From: Marinifilum_A sediminis
GTDB taxonomy: Bacteria; Bacteroidota; Bacteroidia; Bacteroidales; Marinifilaceae
Reading direction: 5' to 3'
NCBI GenBank assembly: GCA_947496465.1
Contig: CANMCX010000006.1
Coordinates: forward strand, 62,001 to 126,000
DNA length: 64,000 bases
Shown: positions 8,950-16,541 of the stretch, piece by piece
Layout of the letters: every line of letters begins with the position of its first letter
Position numbering within the stretch: the first letter of the stretch is position 1
Program-made: the position numbers and the translations under genes
The notes under the pieces: generated by a model
What the model was told of the DNA's origin: nothing
Databases searched by the model: none
What the model saw: the letters and a program-made list of their open reading frames with translations, nothing else

Positions 8950-10029
8950 CTACAATTTATTACCTATGTTTGTTTTTGAGAATGCTTCCAATTTTTTAAC
9001 CTTTTGTCCTTCTGTTAAGAAATTGACTCCTGTTTTAACAATGAATTCACCACCTCTTAAACCATTTTCAATTTGAATCAGATTCTCAGGTACTATTTTC
9101 CCCTTACGAACTTCTTTAGAAGAGACCTGCTGGGTTTTCTCATTGTAAATCCAGACAAATGTTTTGTTGTTTTTCGAGAACACACAGGATATGGGTACCT
9201 GAATTATGGCATTGGAATCGGAATTGCTTTCACAAATTTCCAAATGGGTTGTCATTCCTGCTCGTAGCTTCAATTTTTCAGGAACATCAATTAAAATGGA
9301 AATAGGATAGGATTGCTTCGAAGAGCTGGTTTTTTGCCCCACTTCTTTTAATTTACCTGGCAGACGAATAGTTTGACCTTCGAGTTCAATAAGACAGTTA
9401 AACTGAGTATCCTCCTTTACTTTTGATAAATCTTTTGATGAAACCCAGGCTTTAACCTCGAATTTAGAAAGGTCGATTAAAGAAACAATAGCTTGTCCAG
9501 GGTTCACCTCCTCATAATTGTTGACAAAGGTATTGTTGATATAACCAGAAAAAGGAGCTCTTAAATCGGTATCAATTAGTGCATTTTTAGCAGCTTCATA
9601 AGCCGTTTTGGCCGCGGTATAGTTCGATTCAATTTGATCGAATGTGCTCTCGGCAACACTTTCCTGTTCCAGCAATATTTTATAACGCTCGTATTCAGCA
9701 CTGGCCAATTTGAATGCCGCCTGTGTTGCTTCCAGAGCAATTTTATAATCTCGAGGATCAATTTTAGCAATCACCTGACCTTTTGAAACGTAATCGCCAA
9801 TAATATCATTCAATTTAACAAGGGGACCTTTAACACGAAAAGCAAGTTTGGTTTCTCTCTTTTCATGTATACTCGCCGGAACAAGGGTATTGTTATTTTG
9901 CTTATTCTGCAGACTTGTTTCAATCACCTTCACCGATCGGATGTACGTTTTTTTCTTTACTTCTTCTTTACAACTAAGCATACTCAATAGTAGGATTAGA
10001 AGGCAAGTGGCATTTCTGAATTGTTTCAT
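8950..10029 (-). CDS. RND periplasmic adaptor (membrane fusion) lipoprotein
   Basis: The 359-residue protein has a signal sequence ending in LSMLSC (C20), suggesting a lipid-anchored adaptor. Next come the barrel-sandwich half RVKGPLVKLNDIIGDYVSKG, an alpha-hairpin (~res. 95-150) and the second lipoyl half ALIDTDLRAPFSGYINNTFV, then beta-barrel and membrane-proximal domains. These proteins bridge the RND pump and TolC across the periplasm. It is the first gene of the four-gene operon, with an inverted-repeat candidate operator 45 bases upstream. Confidence 0.93.
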   Translation of the reverse strand: MKQFRNATCLLILLLSMLSCKEEVKKKTYIRSVKVIETSLQNKQNNNTLVPASIHEKRETKLAFRVKGPLVKLNDIIGDYVSKGQVIAKIDPRDYKIALEATQAAFKLASAEYERYKILLEQESVAESTFDQIESNYTAAKTAYEAAKNALIDTDLRAPFSGYINNTFVNNYEEVNPGQAIVSLIDLSKFEVKAWVSSKDLSKVKEDTQFNCLIELEGQTIRLPGKLKEVGQKTSSSKQSYPISILIDVPEKLKLRAGMTTHLEICESNSDSNAIIQVPISCVFSKNNKTFVWIYNEKTQQVSSKEVRKGKIVPENLIQIENGLRGGEFIVKTGVNFLTEGQKVKKLEAFSKTNIGNKL

Positions 10030-10073
10030 TTTTAATCTATGGTTTAAAATATTTGTTACACATTTGCGTTCTT

Positions 10074-10109
10074 GGTAAACTAATAACGTATATGTAGTTT
10101 ACCTGTGGG
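10074..10109 (-). promoter_or_regulatory. candidate TetR operator upstream of the efflux operon
   Basis: GGTAAACTA (10074-10082) and TAGTTTACC (10095-10103) are exact inverted repeats separated by 12 bases, 45 bases upstream of the adaptor start. The right arm continues as AGTTTACCTGTGGGC, which closely resembles AGTTTACAGTGGGC upstream of the TetR gene. Repressor binding here is inferred from symmetry, position and this shared motif. Confidence 0.6.
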
Positions 10110-10182
10110 CGAAAAAAATAGGGAACATGCAGTGTTTTACTTCTTACTTGCTTCCTAATTCTCTTATTTACTATGCTCTACA

Positions 10183-10752
10183 CTATTTCTTCTGAATAGA
10201 GGAGAAGATGTAGTCTAATTCTTCCTTTATTTTGGATTCGAATTCTCGTTTCGTTTTACACATATTGATATTAAACTCCATTAATGCACTGATAATGTTA
10301 TTGATCACTCTTGGGTCAACCTTTTCATTCAAATAACCTAATGCTTTACCTTCTTCCAGAAAAGCCATAAAATCATTTTTACGAGTGACTAACTTTTCAT
10401 GTATCATTGCATCTATCCTGGGATATTCGGTTTTAATTGTTTTATGATTGACAATGATATACTCTTCCACATGTTCTACTTGCTGATCTGCCATGTTTTC
10501 GATTAATGTACTGTAATCTTTATCTTGCGAAGAGAAGATTTTAAAGGATTGAATTACTTTATCCATACTGTTTGAATAACATTGGTACAATAATTCTTCC
10601 TTGTTGCCAATAATCTTGTAAAGAGTTCGTTTAGACATCCCACATTCTTTGGCAAGATCATCCATATTCCAACCTTTAACTCCAGATTGCAGAAGGAGAG
10701 TCTTCGTACTATCCAATACTATTTTCTCGATATTTTTATCACCTATCTTCAT
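10183..10752 (-). CDS. TetR/AcrR-family transcriptional regulator
   Basis: The 189-residue protein has an N-terminal TetR DNA-binding domain (res. ~8-55: MDDLAKECGMSKRTLYKIIG, then NKEELLYQCY) and an all-helical C-terminal ligand-binding/dimerisation region. It sits directly upstream of, and in the same direction as, the RND operon, the usual position for its dedicated repressor. Its own leader carries a motif shared with the efflux promoter, suggesting autoregulation. The ligand is probably a pump substrate (inference). Confidence 0.9.
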   Translation of the reverse strand: MKIGDKNIEKIVLDSTKTLLLQSGVKGWNMDDLAKECGMSKRTLYKIIGNKEELLYQCYSNSMDKVIQSFKIFSSQDKDYSTLIENMADQQVEHVEEYIIVNHKTIKTEYPRIDAMIHEKLVTRKNDFMAFLEEGKALGYLNEKVDPRVINNIISALMEFNINMCKTKREFESKIKEELDYIFSSIQKK

Positions 10753-10777
10753 AAAAGTATACTAAATGATCAAAATC

Positions 10778-10792
10778 AGTTTACAGTGGGCA
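10778..10792 (-). promoter_or_regulatory. candidate TetR half-operator upstream of its own gene
   Basis: AGTTTACAGTGGGC lies 26 bases before the TetR start and matches AGTTTACCTGTGGGC upstream of the efflux operon apart from one substitution and one inserted base. Only one arm is clear, so it is weaker than the efflux copy. Confidence 0.45.
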
Positions 10793-10922
10793 AACCTAAG
10801 CTAGTTTTTTGAACTAAGCAAGAGAATAGAGCAGAAAAATGCCCTTATGTAATGATCTTAACATTTTTTAGCAATTGAGGATAGAATCTATTAGGACAGG
10901 TAGGAACAAAAAAGGAAGCATT

Positions 10923-11885
10923 TTAATTGCGATTTCGAAACTGCAATGCCGTGACGCCAAATTTGCGTTTAAAAGCCTTGCAAAAATGGGAGGAATGCTC
11001 ATATCCGCATTCCATCCCAACTTCTAAAATGCTTAGTTCGCTGTTTTGTAGCAAATGACGGGCTTTGTTCATTCTATAAATCAGCAAATGACCAAAAACC
11101 GTGTTGCTATAAACCAATTTGAAACCATTTTTCAGTTTGTAAGAGTTTAAACCAACCATAGCGGCAAGGGCAGGTACAGAAGGTGGCTTGCCTACACTGG
11201 AGATGAGTATGTACTCCGCTTTTCGAATTTTCTCCAGTTCATCACTTGGGATTTTAGAGGAATTGTGACAGGAGTGCCAATAGTTAATTTGCAGAGAGAG
11301 CAGCTCCAATATTTTTCCCTCGATGTACATGTTTTTGGTTTTGCCCAATTCAAAGGCTTGATCAATCTGGGAGATGATCATCAGCATTTCACTGGTAACA
11401 ATCAAATTGTTTTTACTCAGAAAAGTCAGGTGTTCTTTCTTGTATTCAGAATACAACTCGCCCAACTGATCGGGGTAACGAAGAACCAAATTTTCCAAAT
11501 AATCCTGCTTTAGCACACAACTTCGATAGGAATAGGGGGCATTCGCTGCAAATTGAAGCACATGCGCGGTATTTTTTGGCATAATCAACACATTGTTTTC
11601 TCCCTCCTTTATTTCAGAATTCTTCTCTTCAAGTGAATATTTCAAATCCCCTTTTAGCATAAAATTCATGCTGAACAGCGCTTCCTCAATCCTGCTTTTC
11701 CAACTGATATCGTAAGGAAATACATTCTGAACTTGTATCAAGGATAAGCCGGGCAAGCACTTTCTCTCCATGTACAGATGTGGATTCTGCTTACCCTTTA
11801 TGCAACATGGGGTATTGCTATCGGAATAAAACTCATGTAAAAGTTGATTCCATTCCTCTTTAGAATTCGGATAAAAATAGCTCAT
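10923..11885 (-). CDS. AraC-family transcriptional regulator (PchR-like)
   Basis: The 320-residue protein has a cupin-like N-terminal sensing region (e.g. KEGENNVLIMPKNTAHVLQF) and a C-terminal double helix-turn-helix: VPALAAMVGLNSYKLKNGFK, then LSILEVGMECGYEHSSHFCK and FKRKFGVTALQFRNR. The phrase KLKNGFKLVYSNTVFGHLL is typical of the siderophore-type PchR/YbtA branch. It lies upstream of the TetR-RND block in the same direction, 170 bases from the TetR gene, so it may be an extra regulator of export or unrelated. The inducer is unknown. Confidence 0.88.
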   Translation of the reverse strand: MSYFYPNSKEEWNQLLHEFYSDSNTPCCIKGKQNPHLYMERKCLPGLSLIQVQNVFPYDISWKSRIEEALFSMNFMLKGDLKYSLEEKNSEIKEGENNVLIMPKNTAHVLQFAANAPYSYRSCVLKQDYLENLVLRYPDQLGELYSEYKKEHLTFLSKNNLIVTSEMLMIISQIDQAFELGKTKNMYIEGKILELLSLQINYWHSCHNSSKIPSDELEKIRKAEYILISSVGKPPSVPALAAMVGLNSYKLKNGFKLVYSNTVFGHLLIYRMNKARHLLQNSELSILEVGMECGYEHSSHFCKAFKRKFGVTALQFRNRN

Positions 11886-12060
11886 ACGTCCTTAAGTATA
11901 ATTTTTAATCCCTTAGGTATAACAATCAATCCATTTTCCATATTTAACTTCATACTAGTTATTTTATTGTGATAAGTGATAGAATAAGAGTTTAAAAGGA
12001 AAATTGAAGGCTCACAATAACAGTTCATGAGCCATAGTACTTATAAAATCCAAATTAATT

Positions 12061-12801
12061 ATGGAGGTAAAAGAAAAGAACAGTGTAATGGTTGAATTGC
12101 ACGATTTATCAATCACCGAACAAAAAGACGATCGATTTGGTAGGGTAATTACCGCTAAATCTTTGGGTATAGACGATTTGGTGAACATCGCCATTGCGCG
12201 TGGTACCAACTATAGTGCTACCGACCTGCGGTCTGCCAATGAAATATTGCAGAATATTGCCATTGAGCAGATCTCGAATGGGGCTTCGGTACATTTTGGC
12301 TTGGGCTACTACCATCTTAGCGTGAATGGTGTATTTATTGGTGACAACGCCAAATGGGATAGCGAAAAGCATTCTTTATCGGCTCACGTTACGCCAACCG
12401 CCGAATTGCGAAATGCCATTAAAAATTGTATTGTCGATGTAAGAGGTATGGCAGCATCGCCAATGGCTATCAACTCGGTAACAGATGTAGCTTCGGGCGA
12501 AGTGAATAGCAAGCTGACTCCTGGCGGAGGAGTAAATGTTACAGGTAACAGAATAAAAATAGAAGGGGAAGAGGCTAGTGTAGGTATTAAGCTGGTGAAC
12601 GAAGAGACTAAGGAGGAAACCTCGATTCCTATAACTTCTATACTTACCAACACTCCTTCAAAACTGACATTTATTGTGCCCGTAGGTTTGGTGGCAGGAG
12701 ATTATAAGTTAGTGGTAACCACCCAATACAGCAACTCAGGAACTCTACTGAAGGAGGCAAGAGCATTTGTGCTTGAATATCTTTTAAATGTAGAGGTATA
12801 A
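12061..12801 (+). CDS. HU-like DNA-binding protein with Ig-like C-terminal domain (HU-HIG/DUF4469 type)
   Basis: The 246-residue protein has an N-terminal HU-like domain (res. ~15-115: VITAKSLGIDDLVNIAIARG, then ISNGASVHFGLGYYHLSVNG), a linker around SGEVNSKLTPGGG and an Ig-like C-terminal domain (VNVTGNRIKIEGEEASVGIK ... LVAGDYKLVVTTQYSNSG). This architecture is characteristic of Bacteroidetes HU-HIG proteins with a DUF4469-type tail. The HU part suggests nucleoid binding; the job of the Ig-like tail is not established. It is a single gene ended by a strong terminator. A later in-frame ATG (res. 10) is an alternative start. Confidence 0.75.
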   Translation: MEVKEKNSVMVELHDLSITEQKDDRFGRVITAKSLGIDDLVNIAIARGTNYSATDLRSANEILQNIAIEQISNGASVHFGLGYYHLSVNGVFIGDNAKWDSEKHSLSAHVTPTAELRNAIKNCIVDVRGMAASPMAINSVTDVASGEVNSKLTPGGGVNVTGNRIKIEGEEASVGIKLVNEETKEETSIPITSILTNTPSKLTFIVPVGLVAGDYKLVVTTQYSNSGTLLKEARAFVLEYLLNVEV

Positions 12802-12831
12802 ACTACATACAATTAGTTCAAGAGTTACTAC

Positions 12832-12860
12832 AAGCCTTCCTTTTTTTGGAAGGCTTTTTT
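12832..12860 (+). terminator. rho-independent terminator
   Basis: AAGCCTTCC and GGAAGGCTT pair around a T7 loop and are followed by a T-run, 30 bases after the HU/Ig-like gene. Confidence 0.9.
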
Positions 12861-12884
12861 ATGAATTGAAAATATGGAGCCTCT

Positions 12885-12976
12885 CCACATTAGGCTGTTG
12901 AGACCTTCCACACTAGGCTATGGAAGCTCTCCACATTAAGGTGTTGAAGGTTTCCACATTAGGCTGTGACATGTTT
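12885..12976 (+). repeat. four imperfect tandem copies of a 23-bp unit
   Basis: Units start at 12885, 12908, 12931 and 12954 with an exact 23-base period; each opens with CCACATTAGG or a 1-2 base variant (CCACACTAGG, CCACATTAAG). The array is non-coding and lies just after a terminator. It resembles a small minisatellite, possibly useful for strain typing. Confidence 0.85.
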
Positions 12977-13046
12977 TCATATTCAGAGTAGGATTAGGTG
13001 CTAGGCGTAATACTGCCTTTGTGCCGACTATTTTTTATCTAGTTGG

Positions 13047-13114
13047 CAGGTTTTGTCTGTTGAGCAGAATACATGACTAGCATCTTGAAGATGCTTGTCA
13101 TGTTAGGGAATCAT
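13047..13114 (+). repeat. 68-bp hairpin-bearing dispersed repeat, copy 1
   Basis: It opens with CAGGTTTTGTCTGTTGAG, contains a 33-base near-perfect palindrome at 13072-13104 (arm ACATGACTAGCATCTT, one T:T mismatch, centre G) and ends TTAGGGAATCAT. A second copy in the same orientation lies at 14515-14581. The two copies bracket a two-gene block. Confidence 0.9.
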
Positions 13115-13201
13115 CAAGTATAAGCTTTGCGAATGGGCTAGTAAGCTTGGTATAATTTAGTACATTTAACATCAGAATATTTACTATTTTAAATATCGAA
13201 A

Positions 13202-13954
13202 ATGAAATACATTCCCATTCTATTCATTCTTTTTCTATTAGGATGTCAACAGAACCCTAACATTCAAAAGCAGATTGAACTGCAAGAAAGTTTGCTTGAT
13301 AGCAAGTACCGTATGATGTTAGCTGATCTTGATCTGAAGTATACTATGAATCCTGCAAAATATATGGGATTGTTTGAATACATAAGAAATTTAGATCAGC
13401 GTTTTGATGAAGTACAAAAAGAAGTATTGGTTACCGATGGATATGGTGATAAAAGCAAGGAAATTGTGTTTAATTATTATAAGATGGTAGAATTAGGTCT
13501 TACGCATGGATACCTGGAAGATGAGTTTAAAAAGTGTAGAGAATGTATTAATGATATTCTTTTAGGAAAATCAAAGAGTATGGAAGAGAGAAAAATGACA
13601 GTTCTTTTCTTAAAAACATGTCATACCTCATTTATAGAAGAAATTATTGGAGAAGTTACTAATCATGATTTTAAGTTTAATAAAATTCGTCCGGTTGTGG
13701 TTGAAAAAAGCAATAAGGTAAAACTGGGAGAGGAATATGAGGCTAGGATTTTTTTAATAGCTATAGATACAACAAAAATTCCTTTGTATAAAATTGAGAA
13801 TTGTGAGGTGTTTTTAGGAACACAAGGAGAGGGGATTGTAAGGTATAAGGCGAATAGTAAAGGAAACCACGTCTGGGGTGGAACAGTTTCCTGGGTTAGT
13901 GATCAAGGTGTAGAAGTAGTTATGGATTTAGAAGAGAGTTTTATTGTAGAATAA
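13202..13954 (+). CDS. hypothetical lipoprotein with GldM-like C-terminal segment
   Basis: The 250-residue protein has a lipoprotein signal (ILFILFLLGC, C15), a charged helical middle region and a beta-rich C-terminus. In the latter, VVVEKSNKVKLGEEYEARIF and ISLE-type strands such as KGNHVWGGTVSW recall the domains of GldM/PorM gliding/secretion proteins, which open with a similar (S/N)xVxxGxE(Y/F)xAxI(F/Y) strand. It is much shorter than GldM and has no gldKLN neighbours. It is followed 9 bases later by a small membrane protein, probably co-transcribed, and the pair is bracketed by direct repeats. Function unknown; the GldM resemblance is tentative. Confidence 0.6.
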   Translation: MKYIPILFILFLLGCQQNPNIQKQIELQESLLDSKYRMMLADLDLKYTMNPAKYMGLFEYIRNLDQRFDEVQKEVLVTDGYGDKSKEIVFNYYKMVELGLTHGYLEDEFKKCRECINDILLGKSKSMEERKMTVLFLKTCHTSFIEEIIGEVTNHDFKFNKIRPVVVEKSNKVKLGEEYEARIFLIAIDTTKIPLYKIENCEVFLGTQGEGIVRYKANSKGNHVWGGTVSWVSDQGVEVVMDLEESFIVE

Positions 13955-13963
13955 AGATTAATA

Positions 13964-14356
13964 ATGAAAAGACTATTCAATAAAATATCAGGAATAATTA
14001 GGGTTTTAATAGGTGGTATGGCGTGTTTTGCTGGGATTTGGCTAATTAATAATCTTAAGTCTGGTGATCTAGGTAATATTATTGGATTTGTAATTGTTTT
14101 GTCGATTATGGAATATTATAGTTTGTTTTTGATTATTAGCGGTTGGAAGCAAATTGTGAATCAAACAATAAAAAATAGGATACCTATCTATATTTTCTTA
14201 ATCGTCAATACTTTTGTTTTAATTGGATTTATTTGGGCGTTTATCGATAAAGAATCAATAGAAAACCCTGATATTATGGCAATTGTAGCTATTATTTCAC
14301 TTTGTGTTTTATTTGGTGTAGAGGAAATTTACAAGTTGATGTATTTATCCAAATGA
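13964..14356 (+). CDS. hypothetical four-helix membrane protein
   Basis: I do not recognise this 130-residue protein. It has about four hydrophobic segments (near res. 12-30, 35-60, 68-92 and 100-123) and a basic N-terminus, so it is probably an inner-membrane protein. It starts 9 bases after the lipoprotein gene, suggesting an operon, and ends before a clear terminator. The pair is very AT-rich relative to neighbouring housekeeping genes, consistent with accessory cargo. Confidence 0.6.
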   Translation: MKRLFNKISGIIRVLIGGMACFAGIWLINNLKSGDLGNIIGFVIVLSIMEYYSLFLIISGWKQIVNQTIKNRIPIYIFLIVNTFVLIGFIWAFIDKESIENPDIMAIVAIISLCVLFGVEEIYKLMYLSK

Positions 14357-14406
14357 TTGAATGTGAATAATGTAAAGTAAGACAATAAAACTTTAAGTAT
14401 ATGTAG

Positions 14407-14432
14407 AAGCCTCCCATACCAGGAGGCTTTTC
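14407..14432 (+). terminator. rho-independent terminator
   Basis: AAGCCTCC pairs with GGAGGCTT across a short loop, followed by a T-rich stretch; it ends the lipoprotein/membrane-protein pair. Confidence 0.8.
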
Positions 14433-14514
14433 TGTTCCCTAACTATTATACCACAAGGACCAATTTGTGATGAAATGCTAGCCTATCTTAAATTAGTACT
14501 TCCTGACCAGACAA

Positions 14515-14581
14515 CAGGTTTGTCTGTTGAGCAGAATACATGACAAGCATCTTCAAGATGCTAGTCATGTTAGGGAATCAT
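14515..14581 (+). repeat. 67-bp hairpin-bearing dispersed repeat, copy 2
   Basis: It shares both flanks with copy 1 (one T shorter near the start), but its central 33 bases (14539-14571) are the exact reverse complement of those in copy 1: arm mismatch A:A instead of T:T, centre C instead of G. It lies after the terminator of the two-gene block, in direct orientation to copy 1. Confidence 0.9.
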
Positions 14582-14738
14582 AAAGTTGCGAGGAGGAAGG
14601 ATGAAGTGATCTGTTCAATATGTGATGCGAATAGAATTCAATAAACAGAGATAACAAGAAAGCCCGAAACTCTAAAACCTCTGGTTTATCAATTCAAATC
14701 AAAAATACTCCATAACTCACAAATCATAACAAATAGTG

Positions 14739-14770
14739 ATTGACAGGCATGTCTTGTGCTCTTACTTTTG
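14739..14770 (+). promoter_or_regulatory. Bacteroidetes-type promoter of the flavodoxin gene
   Basis: ATTG (14739-14742) and TACTTTTG (14763-14770) are separated by 20 bases, an excellent match to the Bacteroidetes -33/-7 consensus (TTTG, N19, TAnnTTTG). It places transcription start near 14777, supporting 14800 as the translation start. Confidence 0.75.
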
Positions 14771-14799
14771 TGTCTGTAATCAATCTAAATAAAAACAAG

Positions 14800-15306
14800 A
14801 TGCAAAACATAGGAATTTTTTACGGTTCGTCAACCGGTAATACCGAAGCAGTGGCAAAGCAATTGCAAAAGGAGTTGGGTGAAGACAAGGTGGAGACATT
14901 TGATGTGGCGGAAGCCAAATTAGCCGACCTTGAAAACTTCTCGAATATCATTCTAGGAACATCAACCTGGGGTATTGGAGATCTGCAAGACGATTTTGAA
15001 GACTTTTTATCTGAACTATCAAATGCCAATTTGAGTGGTAAAAAACTAGCCATTTACGGTTTGGGTGATCAGTATTCCTACTCCGATTCTTTTGTGGATG
15101 GTATGGGTGAGATTTACGAATTGCTGAAGGACAAATCCTGTGAGTTAATTGGTGAGATACCAACAGAAGGATACGAGTACGACAGCAGTAGAGCGGAGAA
15201 AGAAGGTCAGCTGGTAGGTTTGGCTCTCGATGCCGATAATCAGGACGAACTAACTGCTTCAAGATTGAAATCGTGGGCAGAACAAATCAGAAATCAGTTT
15301 AATTAG
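14800..15306 (+). CDS. flavodoxin (long-chain)
   Basis: Starting at ATG 14800 the protein has 168 residues and opens MQNIGIFYGSSTGNTEAVAK, with the FMN phosphate loop SSTGNTE. The isoalloxazine-binding loops follow (LGTSTWGIGDLQDDF; IYGLGDQYSYSDSFVDGMG). It has the long-chain form with the ~20-residue insertion, like FldA. It is a cytoplasmic low-potential electron carrier that can replace ferredoxin, often under iron limitation. An upstream in-frame start would lie before the predicted transcription start and is rejected. The DUF2023 gene follows, a recurrent partner. Confidence 0.95.
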   Translation: MQNIGIFYGSSTGNTEAVAKQLQKELGEDKVETFDVAEAKLADLENFSNIILGTSTWGIGDLQDDFEDFLSELSNANLSGKKLAIYGLGDQYSYSDSFVDGMGEIYELLKDKSCELIGEIPTEGYEYDSSRAEKEGQLVGLALDADNQDELTASRLKSWAEQIRNQFN

Positions 15307-15449
15307 GTTTGGTGAAAGAGCAGGTAAATTTCGATGCTGTAGCCTGTGTTTTGTTTGTTTCAATTCAGGACCAGAGTGAAGAATTTACTTGCCACTTTCC
15401 AATTTACAAGCTATTTAAATTATAGACAATCCGAAGAAAATACAAACAG

Positions 15450-15836
15450 ATGAAACTAACTTGCGCCGACTATAAAACTGCTGACATGCAGATACTGATT
15501 CACCACGTTTACGAGTACAATAAAGGCTTAAGAAGCTTGGTTTTGCACACCATGAATAGTAATGAAAGAGATAAAACCGAGAACTTGCTGAAACGAAAGG
15601 GGATCAGCTATTTTCTACAGAATGTGAGTGCGAATAAGATCAATGTGTTTTTTGGTAAGGACGAGTGCATTCAAATCGTTCAATCTTTTGGAGATAAATC
15701 TTTATCGGATTTTAGCGATGAACAGGATTTTATTCTGGGCATTATGCTTGGCTATGATAGAAGCCAGCAATACGATAGATATATCAAACGTAAGGGTATC
15801 GATTTAGAAATTTTAGAATCGCAGCTTGCGGGTTAG
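15450..15836 (+). CDS. DUF2023 family protein (flavodoxin neighbour)
   Basis: The small cytoplasmic protein contains ILIHHVYEYNKGLRSLVLHT, then GISYFLQNVSANKINVFFGK and DFILGIMLGYDRSQQYDRYI, matching the DUF2023 family known from Bacteroides and Helicobacter, where it commonly follows a flavodoxin gene. The first ATG gives 128 residues; homologues usually begin around the internal ATG at 15486 (MQILIHHVYEY), so the first 12 residues may be untranslated. Function unknown; pairing suggests a role in flavodoxin maturation or electron transfer. Confidence 0.85.
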   Translation: MKLTCADYKTADMQILIHHVYEYNKGLRSLVLHTMNSNERDKTENLLKRKGISYFLQNVSANKINVFFGKDECIQIVQSFGDKSLSDFSDEQDFILGIMLGYDRSQQYDRYIKRKGIDLEILESQLAG

Positions 15837-15899
15837 CCTATTTAAATCATACATTTTAACACATCTTAGTAAGTTTTTTTCTTTCGCTATTAATTCTAT

Positions 15900-15942
15900 A
15901 CTCACCTAAGGTAGTTTGCTACACTTTGGTGAGTTTTTTTTT
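15900..15942 (+). terminator. rho-independent terminator
   Basis: ACTCACC and GGTGAGT pair around an inner GTAG-TTTG-CTAC stem and are followed by nine Ts; it ends the flavodoxin/DUF2023 unit. Confidence 0.75.
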
Positions 15943-16061
15943 GTTTCCTCTAATTGCAATTAAAAGCTCGGTAAAATCATTATATATTGGGATTGTGAGG
16001 GAGTTTACAACTCGCTTTCTTTGTTACTGTAAAATAAAATTGAGATTTAAAACAATTCGAC

Positions 16062-16205
16062 ATGAAAGTATTATCGGTGAAGAAAGATCAATCAAGTATT
16101 AGAGTGCAATCCGTAAATGGGATGTCCTTATTCGTTGAAGAATGGATGATAAAAAGAGCAGAAGTAACAGATTGTTCTGCCGGTAAGAACCCCAATAAAG
16201 TTTAA
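16062..16205 (+). CDS. possible small protein, 47 residues
   Basis: The frame runs from ATG 16062 (MKVLSVKKDQSSIRV) to TAA 16203-16205 and encodes a charged peptide ending CSAGKNPNKV. It is not a family I recognise. It sits between two terminator-like hairpins (15900-15942 and 16291-16328), as a separately transcribed unit would, and the AT-rich surroundings contain many stops. No clear ribosome-binding site is visible, which is normal in this phylum. It could be a small protein, a leader peptide, or chance. Confidence 0.35.
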   Translation: MKVLSVKKDQSSIRVQSVNGMSLFVEEWMIKRAEVTDCSAGKNPNKV

Positions 16206-16290
16206 AATTTGTGTTATCCAGTAGTGGATTATTTGATTTTGTAGACCTATGTTGTCTCGAAGCATAGTATTTCTGCAGTTTAAGTTTGAA

Positions 16291-16328
16291 TACCTCCTTA
16301 GATTAGATTCTATTGAGGTGTTTTTTTT
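16291..16328 (+). terminator. possible terminator after the small ORF
   Basis: TACCTC (16291-16296) can pair with GAGGTG (16315-16320), immediately followed by eight Ts. The stem is short, so this is moderate evidence. Confidence 0.5.
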
Positions 16329-16498
16329 GCTAAAGGAGCATGTTGGATTCAATGTATTTTGCTGATTATAAACTTTTTTAAGATTCAATTGTTCTAAATG
16401 CAGATACTTGTATTCTGCTCTTTCTATTTCAGTATTTAGTTTCAGTTTAAATAAGCATAAAATTGATGGATAAAAAATAAGGAATACTAGATTTCTTG

Positions 16499-16506
16499 TA
16501 TTTTTG
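16499..16506 (+). promoter_or_regulatory. -7 promoter element of the ferritin gene
   Basis: TATTTTTG matches TAnnTTTG exactly and lies 35 bases before the ATG; the -33 element is not clear. Confidence 0.5.
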
Positions 16507-16541
16507 AGGGAAATTAGAACACACAAAAAAGATTATATATT

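Larger units (their letters stand above)
15837..16541. other. long intergenic region with terminators and one small ORF
   Basis: It holds a strong terminator (15900-15942), a 47-codon ORF (16062-16205) with its own possible terminator (16291-16328), and the ferritin promoter (16499-16506). I see no RNA gene that I can name. Confidence 0.5.

Noticed and set aside
12885..12976. Possible CRISPR array
   Set aside because: The units are contiguous with a 23-base period and no spacers, and there is no cas gene nearby.
14740..14799. Upstream in-frame start for flavodoxin
   Set aside because: It lies before the predicted transcription start and adds residues absent from flavodoxins.
16128..16526. 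Long minus-strand open frame opposite the ferritin leader
   Set aside because: Composition is low-complexity with no domain; it overlaps the small plus-strand ORF, a terminator hairpin and the ferritin promoter, so it is probably chance.
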